This document shows positions 1 through 5,520 of a stretch of 5,681 nucleotides of DNA, in pieces; the stretch's first letter is position 1; each line of letters starts with the position of its first letter. The notes beneath the pieces were generated by a model. The model had not been told where the DNA came from, did no database searches, and worked only from the letters and a program-made list of their open reading frames with translations. A program made the position numbers and the translations under genes. Source of the DNA: Bacillota bacterium (GTDB taxonomy: Bacteria > Bacillota > Clostridia > Peptostreptococcales > Anaerovoracaceae); contig JAEEIC010000041.1 in NCBI GenBank assembly GCA_016281165.1, positions 1 to 5,681 of the forward strand, in the 5' to 3' direction.

Positions 1-534
1 CATGGAGGCGAGGCAGTCCGAGAGCTTCCTGAGCCTGATATCTTCGGGAAGATACGAGAGCTTCCTTCTCATCTCTGTCATGAGGCCGGAGCCGTCATAG
101 AAGATCTCCCCGTTCGTCGCCTCGAGCAGATACTGCTCCGGCAGACTGTACCACTGCGCGGGCGAGAGCTCTCCGTCCCGCGTCCCGGTCCTGGCTTCGA
201 TGAAGCCGGCGATCCTGATGACTCCCCTCCTGGGACCACCCTGCGGGCTCACGAGGCTCCTCTTAAGGCCCTCGTACTCCTTCGGCAGCTTGTCATAAGC
301 CCTCTGCAGCATGAAAGCCTCGCGGCGGTCGACAACATCCTCACCGGGCAGGAAGATACAGAAGCCCGGCTCAAGATCGTGGTCCTTTGAGACCTCGTCG
401 TCGAAGCCCAGACATTCCGAGCCGCTGCCGCAAAGGCCGGCGGCGATGAGGGGCATGAGCCGCGGGAACTGCTCTTTCAGCAGGGGGAGGCCGAATTCCT
501 CGTAGTATCTTCGCGAGAGCTCAAGACCTTTCAT
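1..534 (-). CDS. DUF4037 protein, nucleotidyltransferase fold (partial, 3' end outside window)
   Basis: The first 178 residues of a minus-strand gene are visible; its C-terminus lies beyond the left edge. The opening MKGLELSRRYYEEFG and the segment at residues 36-57 (GSGSECLGFDDE, then DHDLEPGFCIFL) match what I know of DUF4037 proteins. That segment also fits the polymerase-beta nucleotidyltransferase signature: Gly38-Ser39, then Asp51-His-Asp53 followed by a hydrophobic residue. The metal-binding DxD is therefore intact, which suggests possible nucleotidyl transfer (inference); the substrate is unknown. No signal peptide or membrane segment is seen, so it is probably cytosolic. The start ATG at 534-532 follows GAGGAG with a 5-nt spacing. 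It overlaps the end of the TPR gene by 14 nt, so the two are probably translationally coupled and share the promoter near 1390. Family assignment is good; function is unassigned. Confidence 0.85.
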   Translation of the reverse strand, partial: MKGLELSRRYYEEFGLPLLKEQFPRLMPLIAAGLCGSGSECLGFDDEVSKDHDLEPGFCIFLPGEDVVDRREAFMLQRAYDKLPKEYEGLKRSLVSPQGGPRRGVIRIAGFIEARTGTRDGELSPAQWYSLPEQYLLEATNGEIFYDGSGLMTEMRRKLSYLPEDIRLRKLSDCLASM

Positions 535-1342
535 ATATGCTCCTCGCCCTCTCGTTCAGATCGTCCTCGTACATGAAATAACCGTAGTAACCGAAGACGG
601 GAGCGCATTTCTCGCAGACGAAGGCGTAGTTGCCGTCATGGGGCTGATCTTTGTCGAGCAGCTCCATCGCCCTCGCCACGCAGTCGGCGATCTCCTCTTC
701 GCCGTCCTCAAGGCCCAGTCTGGCTTCGGCGGCGCTGGCGAGATTGAGCCAGCTTATGGCCTGCTCGGGCTGCGTGCCTTCGCTCCTCTCCATCACCGCG
801 ATGGCCTTGTGATAGAGCAGCTCGGCCTCATCGAAGCGGGCCAGGTCGACCAGCGCCAGGGCCATGTTGTTGTAGAGGCCTCCCAGCCTGCTGTCGTCGT
901 TTTTGAGCAGCCTTTCGTAGACCGCCCTGGCCTTCTCAAAGAGGGGCAGAGCCTCTCCCGCCCTGCCGAAGGCCTTGTACACCGTGGCGCTGTTGATGAA
1001 GCAGGTGGCGCCGCTCACGGTATCGCCGTATCCGAGGATGTCGAGCAGCGAGAGAGCCTCTCCCGCCGCCGCGAGGGCTTCCTCTTCCCTGCCGAGCTTT
1101 CGGTAGAGGCCCATGAGCTCGTTGTTCATGGCGAAGCGCCCTTTGTCGTCTTTATCGAGCTCGGCCTCGCTCTTCCAGTATCTGAGCAGCTTCTCCGCGG
1201 AGGCGTAGTCGTTCCGTCCGAGATGCTCGTCGACCTTCTCGGTGATCCTCCTCACGGGGATGGTCCGCGCGGGGCCGGCCTGAGAGGCGGACATGTCAAA
1301 GGGGCAGCGTGTCTCCTGATAGTCTTCTTTTTTAAGCTCCAT
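521..1342 (-). CDS. Tetratricopeptide repeat (TPR) protein, partner of DUF4037 gene
   Basis: A 273-residue protein made mostly of helical TPR-like repeats, roughly at residues 31-63, 70-103, 110-146, 152-188 and 195-230. Typical TPR spacing of small and aromatic residues shows, for example, in YNNMALALVDLARFDEAELL. The C-terminal tail (about 240-273) is not TPR: it has a Cys-x-x-Cys pair (Cys243, Cys246) and an aromatic stretch, FGYYGYFMYEDDL, that looks like a conserved family tail. No signal peptide or transmembrane segment is seen. TPR proteins usually mediate protein-protein contacts, so a scaffold or regulatory role for the overlapping DUF4037 protein is plausible (inference). ATG 1342 was chosen because GGAAGG lies 4 nt upstream. 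The open frame continues to 1498 but would cross the promoter dyad and the ansA start, so longer starts are rejected. Exact function is unknown. Confidence 0.88.
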   Translation of the reverse strand: MELKKEDYQETRCPFDMSASQAGPARTIPVRRITEKVDEHLGRNDYASAEKLLRYWKSEAELDKDDKGRFAMNNELMGLYRKLGREEEALAAAGEALSLLDILGYGDTVSGATCFINSATVYKAFGRAGEALPLFEKARAVYERLLKNDDSRLGGLYNNMALALVDLARFDEAELLYHKAIAVMERSEGTQPEQAISWLNLASAAEARLGLEDGEEEIADCVARAMELLDKDQPHDGNYAFVCEKCAPVFGYYGYFMYEDDLNERARSIYERS

Positions 1343-1357
1343 ATTTCCTTCCGATCC

Positions 1358-1372
1358 GCGGGCTGAGCCCGC
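1358..1372 (-). promoter_or_regulatory. Leader hairpin just upstream of the TPR gene ribosome binding site
   Basis: GCGGGC (1358-1363) and GCCCGC (1367-1372) are perfect 6-bp arms around a 3-nt loop; the flanking T and A could add a seventh pair. In the minus-strand mRNA this stem would form close to the predicted 5' end (about position 1380) and finish about 5 nt before the Shine-Dalgarno GGAAGG. It may protect the 5' end or modulate initiation. There is no U-run on the minus side, so it is not a terminator for that transcript. On the plus strand it is followed only by TTTAAG, a weak candidate terminator at best. Confidence 0.45.
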
Positions 1373-1386
1373 TTTAAGTACGTAAA

Positions 1387-1415
1387 AGTATACCACAGAC
1401 AGGCCCTGTTGTGGT
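1387..1415 (-). promoter_or_regulatory. Promoter for the TPR-DUF4037 operon (extended -10)
   Basis: Read on the minus strand there is a -10 TATACT (1392-1387; 5 of 6 to consensus) directly preceded by TGG, giving the TGn extended -10 motif. Seventeen bases upstream is ACCACA (1415-1410), a poor -35, consistent with an extended -10 promoter. Predicted transcription start is near 1380, giving a leader of about 38 nt. It uses the same DNA as the oppositely directed ansA promoter. Confidence 0.6.
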
Positions 1416-1418
1416 ATA
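1389..1418. promoter_or_regulatory. Near-perfect dyad spanning the divergent TPR/ansA promoters
   Basis: Outer arms TATACCACA (1389-1397) and TGTGGTATA (1410-1418) are perfectly complementary over 9 bp. Inside them, ACAGG (1399-1403) and CCTGT (1405-1409) are complementary around C1404; the only asymmetry is one extra G at 1398. Because the arms contain both extended -10 elements, the dyad itself creates two back-to-back promoters. It could also be an operator for a dimeric regulator acting on both genes. I do not recognise the motif as the site of a named regulator. Confidence 0.65.
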
Positions 1419-1420
1419 TT
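1392..1420 (+). promoter_or_regulatory. Promoter for ansA (extended -10)
   Basis: The -10 TATATT (1415-1420; 5 of 6) is preceded by TGG at 1412-1414, an extended -10. ACCACA at 1392-1397 occupies the -35 position with a 17-bp spacer but matches the consensus poorly. Predicted start is near 1427, leaving a leader of about 65 nt. The leader contains a small stem, GCCGC (1441-1445) with GCGGC (1451-1455), well upstream of the Shine-Dalgarno. The promoter is the mirror image of the TPR promoter. Confidence 0.6.
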
Positions 1421-1491
1421 TAAGTCCCGGGACGCGTACAGCCGCGCCTTGCGGCGGACCGCAGAAAAGATCGACAGACAAGGAGGGTCCC

Positions 1492-2493
1492 ATGGCAAAG
1501 AAAAAGATTCTGCTCATAACCACCGGCGGCACCATCGCCTCCAGGCCCGGCGAGGACGGCCTCACCCCCCAGATGGGCTCCGGCCAGCTGCTGAGCTACA
1601 TGGAGGACCTGCCCTCCCACTACGACATAGACGTCGAGGACCTCATGAGCCTCGACAGCTCCAACATACAGGCCGAGGAATGGCAGATCATGGCCAGGGC
1701 CGTGGCCGCCAAGATAGACGATTACGACGGCATGGTCATCACCCACGGCACCGACACCATGGCCTACACCGCCTCCATGCTCTGCTACATGCTCAGGAAC
1801 CTCGGCAAGCCCGTCGTCATCACCGGCAGCCAGGTCCCCATCGACAACATGCTGACCGACGCCAGGAACAATCTCTACACCGCCTTCGCCGCCGTCGACA
1901 GCGGCATACAGGGCGTGAGCATCGCCTTCAACCGCAAGATCATCAGAGGCTGCCGGGCCGTCAAGGTCAGGACCATGGGCTTTGAGGCCTTTGAGAGCGT
2001 CAACGCCGGCTTCCTCGGCGAGGTCTACGGCGACGGACTGCGCGTATACGTTCCCAACAGGAAGCCCGCCGGCCCCTTCGAGCTCAAAGACGCCCTCTCC
2101 ACCGACGTCTTCCTCTTAAAGCTCATACCCAGCACCAAGCCCGAGATCTTCGATACTCTGAGGAGCATGAACTACAGGGGCATAGTGATCGAGGCCTTCG
2201 GCCTGGGCGGCATGCACTTCATCAGGAGGAACCTGCTGGACGCCCTCGAGAGGCTCACCGCCTCGGGCGTCTCGGTCGTGGTCTGCAGCCAGTGCCTCTA
2301 CGACGCCAGCGACCTGCGCTTCTACGAGGTAGGCACCAAGCTGCTCTCCTGCGGGGTCATCTCGGGACGCGACATGACCACCGAGGCGGCCGTGACCAAG
2401 CTCATGTGGGCTCTGGGCAACGCGAAGGATCCCGAGGAAGTCAGAAAGCTCTTCGACACCGACCTGGCGGGAGAAGTGGTCATACCGGAATGA
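1492..2493 (+). CDS. ansA: Type I (cytosolic) L-asparaginase
   Basis: Hydrolyses L-asparagine to L-aspartate and ammonia in the cytosol. The 333-residue length matches the AnsA family (about 330-340). The N-terminal TTGGTIAS loop carries the nucleophile Thr14. Asp55-Ser56 (from the LDSSN segment) would bind substrate. HGTDTMAYTASM at 85-96 supplies Thr87-Asp88, and Lys158 in AVKVRTMGFEAFES completes the second catalytic set. The small C-terminal domain runs from about residue 210. Position 24, Tyr in E. coli AnsA, is Leu here, as I recall it also is in Bacillus subtilis AnsA. No signal peptide is present, which argues against the secreted type II enzyme; the length argues against GatD. ATG 1492 follows AGGAGG (1481-1486) by 5 nt; an upstream in-frame GTG at 1411 lies inside the promoter dyad and is rejected. 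Alanine codons are nearly all GCC until the last tenth of the gene, suggesting strong codon adaptation. It is monocistronic, ended by the hairpin at 2522-2562. Confidence 0.95.
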   Translation: MAKKKILLITTGGTIASRPGEDGLTPQMGSGQLLSYMEDLPSHYDIDVEDLMSLDSSNIQAEEWQIMARAVAAKIDDYDGMVITHGTDTMAYTASMLCYMLRNLGKPVVITGSQVPIDNMLTDARNNLYTAFAAVDSGIQGVSIAFNRKIIRGCRAVKVRTMGFEAFESVNAGFLGEVYGDGLRVYVPNRKPAGPFELKDALSTDVFLLKLIPSTKPEIFDTLRSMNYRGIVIEAFGLGGMHFIRRNLLDALERLTASGVSVVVCSQCLYDASDLRFYEVGTKLLSCGVISGRDMTTEAAVTKLMWALGNAKDPEEVRKLFDTDLAGEVVIPE

Positions 2494-2521
2494 TACGGCC
2501 TGACCTGCGGAAATAAAACAT

Positions 2522-2562
2522 CGGCGGGGAGCATAGAGACTGCTCCCCGCCGCTTTATTTTT
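2522..2562. terminator. Strong, probably bidirectional intrinsic terminator
   Basis: A 12-bp perfect stem (2522-2533 with 2541-2552, GC-rich) has a 7-nt loop TAGAGAC. It is followed on the plus strand by CTTTATTTTTG, a typical U-tract, and terminates ansA. On the minus strand the same stem is followed by ATGTTTTATTT, so it can also end the convergent peptidase-methyltransferase transcript, though with a slightly offset U-tract. It lies 28 nt after the ansA stop codon. Confidence 0.9.
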
Positions 2563-2585
2563 GTCTTGCTTATATCCGGCCCCGG

Positions 2586-2711
2586 TCATTCGATCTTCAG
2601 CATCCGGTATCTGTGGAAGCGGAGCCTGTTCTCCGCTATATCCTCCCACGTAAGGAACCCTATGCCGCCGACGATGATCAGCAGGCAGACCGGTACGACG
2701 ACCTCAGGGCT
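2586..2711 (-). pseudogene. Remnant of a TrkH/KtrB-type potassium-uptake membrane protein
   Basis: Between the methyltransferase stop codon and the terminator, a minus-strand frame (+1 relative to the methyltransferase) reads about 40 codons and ends in TGA at 2588-2586. It encodes a hydrophobic segment, then GGIGFLTWEDI, then FHRYRM. This is the pattern of TrkH/KtrB potassium-uptake subunits, where a membrane helix ends in GG(I/L)GF, then W-x-DI, a basic stretch, and RYR-x-QSK. Here the frame breaks to LKIE and a stop where QSK would be expected. No ATG, GTG or Shine-Dalgarno precedes the segment, and the family is about 450 residues long, so this is an internal scrap and not a gene. The rest of the transporter is absent from the window. 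The left boundary is approximate because similarity fades at the methyltransferase stop. The alternative, a tiny new membrane peptide, lacks a start. Confidence 0.65.
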
Positions 2712-3504
2712 GCCCGCTTTTCCTTGAGACCAGCGCCAGCCAGGCGGGAAGCGCGGCAAGGGGGTTCTTTTTCCAGTCGTTCAAGCCCTCAAGCTCCTCC
2801 GGCTCCTTTCCCTTGAGCTCGTCATAGGTGAACCAGAAGGACGCGCCCAGCGCCGGCAGCTCCGCCATCTCGCAGAGCGTAAGTCCCGCCCTGATCTGTG
2901 AAGCGACGATATCCTGGATGCGCCAGTGCAGATCCGGAAAGACGTCGTGATACGACTTGACGATGCGCGGTTCCCTGAAAGCCTCGCCCGAGAAGGGCCG
3001 GTTGAAAGGATGCACGTCGAACATGACCGCGAGGCCGCCCGGCTCAAGCACGCGGCAGAAGGCGCGGTACATGCCTTCAAGATCGTCGATCCAGGAGAGC
3101 GTGCCGTTGGAGGTGTAGACCAGATCGAAGGCCTGATCGGGGATACGGGCCAGTTTCATCGTGTCGTCGCGTATGAAGACGATATCAAGGCCCAGCCGCT
3201 CCGCGGTCTTCGCCGCGTTCCCGAGCTGCCGTTCGCTGATATCGGCGGAGGTGACGCGCGCTCCCATCATCGCCAGGGCGAAGGCCGCGTGGTTGTCCCC
3301 GCTCGAAGGCAGCAGGACGCGCCTGCCCGCAAGATCGGGAAGATACCTGCGTATCAGCGCCAGGACCGCCGGGTGGAAGGCCGACGCGGGATCCTCCCTG
3401 AGGCGCTCTATCCGCTCTTCCGTCCTCAGCGACCGGTACCACTCGGAGTCCGACGTCTCGTTCCACCAGGCCCTGACCTTTTCGATCCTCTCATCGCCGT
3501 TCAA
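2704..3504 (-). CDS. Class I SAM-dependent methyltransferase
   Basis: A 266-residue cytosolic protein with a Rossmann-type methyltransferase fold; the methyl acceptor is unknown. The SAM-binding motif I region is VLLPSSGDNHAAFALA (63-78), a Pro-Ser-Ser-Gly-Asp-Asn variant of the usual GxGxG. Asp88 in SADIS should hold the SAM ribose, and Asp113-Asp114 in DDTMKL sit near the adenine. FDLVYTSNG (126-134) is motif II, and RVLEPGGLAVMFDVHPFNRP (151-170) the following strand and turn. These motifs match a family of uncharacterised Firmicutes methyltransferases known to me only as class I SAM-dependent methyltransferase. The C-terminus ALPAWLALVSRK looks like the natural family end, so the gene seems intact. 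The start is TTG 3504: GGGGAGG lies 8 nt upstream and an in-frame TAG lies two codons upstream. It follows the S9 peptidase gene by 33 nt and is probably co-transcribed from the promoter near 5440. Confidence 0.88.
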   Translation of the reverse strand: MNGDERIEKVRAWWNETSDSEWYRSLRTEERIERLREDPASAFHPAVLALIRRYLPDLAGRRVLLPSSGDNHAAFALAMMGARVTSADISERQLGNAAKTAERLGLDIVFIRDDTMKLARIPDQAFDLVYTSNGTLSWIDDLEGMYRAFCRVLEPGGLAVMFDVHPFNRPFSGEAFREPRIVKSYHDVFPDLHWRIQDIVASQIRAGLTLCEMAELPALGASFWFTYDELKGKEPEELEGLNDWKKNPLAALPAWLALVSRKSGQP

Positions 3505-3512
3505 TGCCTAAG

Positions 3513-3519
3513 CCTCCCC
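3513..3519 (-). promoter_or_regulatory. Ribosome binding site fixing the TTG start of the methyltransferase
   Basis: GGGGAGG on the minus strand lies 8 nt before TTG 3504-3502. No ATG or GTG is available in frame nearby upstream because of a TAG two codons before the TTG. This decides the unusual start. Confidence 0.75.
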
Positions 3520-3537
3520 AGACCGGGTCTTTCCCTC

Positions 3538-5322
3538 TTACTCGATCCCCATGTGCTTCTTGACGAACTCGAGCACCTTCGGGTAGCAGTCGATCTTGTT
3601 GTGGAACTTCTGCAGTCCGTGGCCCTCGTCGTCGTAGACCAGCATGGTCACGTCGACGCCCTTGTTCTTCAGGTATTCGACGACCTGATAGGTCTCGGTG
3701 ACGGGCACTCTGGGATCGTTCTTGCCGTGGATCACGAAGAGCGGGCCCTTTATGCCGTCGACCGCGGCGGCAGGCGAGACGTTGAAGAGGGTCTCCCTGT
3801 CATGCTCGAGAGTCCCGTACTCCTGCTCCCTGTGGGGCCTGCGGTACGGGGAGGTGTTCTCCAGGAAGGTGACCAGGTTGAACATACCGACGGTCGCGAC
3901 GGCGCAGCACCACAGATCCGGATATCTGGCGGCGCAGGAGAGGGTCATGAAGCCGCCGTAGCTTCCGCCCATGACGCCCAGGCGCTTGCTGTCCGCGATG
4001 CCCTCTTCGACCAGATGCTTCACCAGATATTCGATATCCTTCACGCTGTCCAGCCTCTTCTCCACGTCGTCCAGATGCGAATAAGCCTTGCCGTAGCCGA
4101 TGGAGCCTCTCACGTTGGGCTCGACGATGGCGATGCCCTGTGAGATGTAGTAATAGATCAGGCCCTTGCTGCCCACGCCCGGCCTGCTCTGCCCTTCGGG
4201 ACCGCCGTGGATGGAGATCATGACGGGAAGGTCCTTCGCTTCCATGCCCTTGGGCACATAGAGGAAGTACGGGACCGTAAGGCCGTCGAAGGACTTGTAG
4301 CTGCGGAGCACGGGCTCGACGAAGTCGTCCGGGCCGAGGCCCTCGGGGAAGCTGCAGGATATCCGCTCCGCGCAGCCCTTCGAAAGGTCGCTGATCCAGA
4401 CGTCCTGGGGAAGAGTGCCGGTCATCAGGGTGAAGGCGAGCCTGCCGCCCTCGGGAGACCAGACAGGCGTCGACATGACGCCGGCGGGAAGCTGCGGGAC
4501 CTCATCGAAGCTCTTTTTCTCGACGTCCCAGATCTTGAGGACCGAATAACCGTTCTCGTTGACCGTGAGGGCCAGCTTCTTTCCGCAGGGCGAGAGCGAG
4601 ATGCCTTCGACGTCCCAGGGGAACTCCAGGACCTTCTCGTAAGCGCCGGTCTTCGCGTCGCAGAAGGCGATGTAGAAGAAGTCGCTGTCCTCGTCGCTCA
4701 CGTAATAGAAGCCCGAGGAATCGGGGAGCCACGAGGGGCCCTTCCCCGCCATGACGGCCTTGGTATCGGGCCTTCTGCATGCCTCGCGGGTCACGGTATC
4801 GAGCATCCACAGGGCGCTGTTGGAGTGGCCCAGCAGCTTGTTGTAGAGCACGTACCTGCCGTCGGGCGATACCGAGCAGGGGGTGTTGTAATTGTCACTG
4901 TTCTCGCGCAGGATCTTCTTTTCTCCGCTCTCAAGATCCATGCAGGCAAGATCGAAGCTCCTGGGATCTCTCTCGTTGAGAGAGAAGAAGACGGTCTTCC
5001 CGCCGGGGCCCATCCCGCCCACGTAATGCCTGACCTTCGGCAGATCGGTCATCTTCACGGCCTTTCCGTCCTTTAAGACCCAGATCTGCTCGTTCTCGTT
5101 GCCCCCGTCGTCAGCAGTAAAGAGTATCCTGCCGTCCTTCGCGGTAAGCTTCCAGATCTGCTCGGGAGTATTGTAAAGGACCCTGTCTTCGCCGCTCTCA
5201 AGATCGCGGCATATTATGCTCTTGCCGTCGGAGGCCATGCTCACATAGATCACGTGAGACGCGTCGAGCCAGCGGACTTCCTTGCAGCTGCCGACGCTCA
5301 GATAAGATTCAAGCTTTGTCAT
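3538..5322 (-). CDS. S9-family serine peptidase (prolyl oligopeptidase / acylaminoacyl-peptidase type)
   Basis: A 594-residue serine peptidase. Residues 1 to about 335 form a beta-propeller with repeated SPDG-like turns (VSPDGRYVLY 151-160, LSPCGKKLAL 243-252, WSPEGGRLAF 288-297), which in this family restricts entry to small peptides. Residues from about 345 to the end are the alpha/beta-hydrolase domain. HGGP (372-375) helps form the oxyanion hole. The catalytic triad is Ser454 in GGSYGG, Asp536 in HGKNDPRVP and His568 in DEGHG, all present, so it should be active. No signal peptide is present, so it is probably a cytosolic oligopeptidase acting late in protein or peptide turnover; exact specificity (Pro, acyl-amino acid or dipeptidyl) cannot be read from sequence. 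ATG 5322 was chosen over GTG 5382 because AAAGGAG lies 7 nt upstream; the GTG has no good ribosome site. First gene of a probable two-gene operon with the methyltransferase. Confidence 0.93.
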   Translation of the reverse strand: MTKLESYLSVGSCKEVRWLDASHVIYVSMASDGKSIICRDLESGEDRVLYNTPEQIWKLTAKDGRILFTADDGGNENEQIWVLKDGKAVKMTDLPKVRHYVGGMGPGGKTVFFSLNERDPRSFDLACMDLESGEKKILRENSDNYNTPCSVSPDGRYVLYNKLLGHSNSALWMLDTVTREACRRPDTKAVMAGKGPSWLPDSSGFYYVSDEDSDFFYIAFCDAKTGAYEKVLEFPWDVEGISLSPCGKKLALTVNENGYSVLKIWDVEKKSFDEVPQLPAGVMSTPVWSPEGGRLAFTLMTGTLPQDVWISDLSKGCAERISCSFPEGLGPDDFVEPVLRSYKSFDGLTVPYFLYVPKGMEAKDLPVMISIHGGPEGQSRPGVGSKGLIYYYISQGIAIVEPNVRGSIGYGKAYSHLDDVEKRLDSVKDIEYLVKHLVEEGIADSKRLGVMGGSYGGFMTLSCAARYPDLWCCAVATVGMFNLVTFLENTSPYRRPHREQEYGTLEHDRETLFNVSPAAAVDGIKGPLFVIHGKNDPRVPVTETYQVVEYLKNKGVDVTMLVYDDEGHGLQKFHNKIDCYPKVLEFVKKHMGIE

Positions 5323-5329
5323 ACGATCG

Positions 5330-5336
5330 CTCCTTT
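5330..5336 (-). promoter_or_regulatory. Ribosome binding site of the S9 peptidase
   Basis: AAAGGAG on the minus strand, within the longer AGGAAAGGAG, lies 7 nt before ATG 5322. It supports this start over the GTG 20 codons upstream. Confidence 0.75.
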
Positions 5337-5384
5337 CCTGATGAAAAAGTAACAGTGGACAGGGGAATCCAACAGAGATCACAA

Positions 5385-5405
5385 GTGCCGGAACGGCCCG
5401 GACAC
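5385..5405 (-). other. Imperfect stem-loop in the S9 peptidase leader
   Basis: GTGCCGG (5385-5391) pairs with CCGGACAC (5398-5405) with one bulged base and a 6-nt loop. It would sit within about 10-30 nt of the predicted 5' end of the peptidase mRNA. It has no U-tract and no riboswitch-like complexity; it may be a simple 5'-end stabilising hairpin or chance. Confidence 0.3.
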
Positions 5406-5421
5406 ATTCTTTACCGGATAC

Positions 5422-5450
5422 ATTATACTACTTCCGTGCGCCGCCTTCAA
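5422..5450 (-). promoter_or_regulatory. Promoter for the S9 peptidase-methyltransferase operon
   Basis: On the minus strand, a perfect -10 TATAAT (5427-5422) lies 17 bp downstream of TTGAAG (5450-5445; 4 of 6 to TTGACA). Predicted start is near 5415, giving a leader of about 90 nt before ATG 5322. Confidence 0.7.
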
Positions 5451-5469
5451 AGCGCCACGTTCGTTTTTA

Positions 5470-5490
5470 TTTGACTCCTAAACAGTCAAA
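5470..5490. promoter_or_regulatory. Inverted repeat TTTGACT-N7-AGTCAAA between divergent promoters
   Basis: Perfect 7-bp arms at 5470-5476 and 5484-5490 are separated by 7 nt. A second, looser pair, TTTTTAT (5464-5470) and ATAAAAA (5500-5506), brackets it. It lies between the leftward promoter (5422-5450) and the rightward one (5538-5566), a natural position for a shared operator. Neither TTGACT arm has a -10 at a usable distance (on the plus strand the nearest TATAAA is 22 bp away), so it is unlikely to be a -35. The cognate regulator is not known. Confidence 0.4.
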
Positions 5491-5520
5491 AGCTCTGCTA
5501 TAAAAATAAGGCATAACCGA

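Noticed and set aside
1411..1491. Longer ansA reading from GTG 1411
   Set aside because: The extension lies in the promoter dyad and has no ribosome site, whereas ATG 1492 has AGGAGG 5 nt upstream and gives the normal family N-terminus.
1562..1563. Leu24 in the asparaginase where E. coli AnsA has the catalytic-loop Tyr24
   Set aside because: As I recall, Bacillus subtilis AnsA also has Leu at this place (GLAP), so this appears normal for the Firmicutes type I branch and not a sign of lost activity.
2704..2760. Possible programmed frameshift joining the methyltransferase to the TrkH-like segment
   Set aside because: The segment is in the +1 frame; the A-run near the end of the methyltransferase would favour a -1 slip, and the methyltransferase already ends at its natural family C-terminus.
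3505..3537. Small dyad AGACC-C-GGTCT between the S9 and methyltransferase genes as a terminator
   Set aside because: The arms are only 5 bp around a single base and no U-run follows on the minus strand.
2926..4143. 405-codon plus-strand open frame across the methyltransferase and S9 genes
   Set aside because: It is antisense to two well-supported genes, has no recognisable domain, and is explained by GC-rich codon use on the opposite strand. The same applies to the other long antisense frames at 638-1366 and 4207-5076.
5323..5382. N-terminal extension of the S9 peptidase from GTG 5382
   Set aside because: No ribosome site precedes it. Its first residues are mildly hydrophobic but do not form a convincing signal peptide, and ATG 5322 has an excellent Shine-Dalgarno.
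5471..5504. TTGACT (5471) with TATAAA (5499) as a plus-strand promoter
   Set aside because: The spacer is 22 bp, too long for sigma-A. The TGGACA/TACAAT pair with 17 bp further right is much better.
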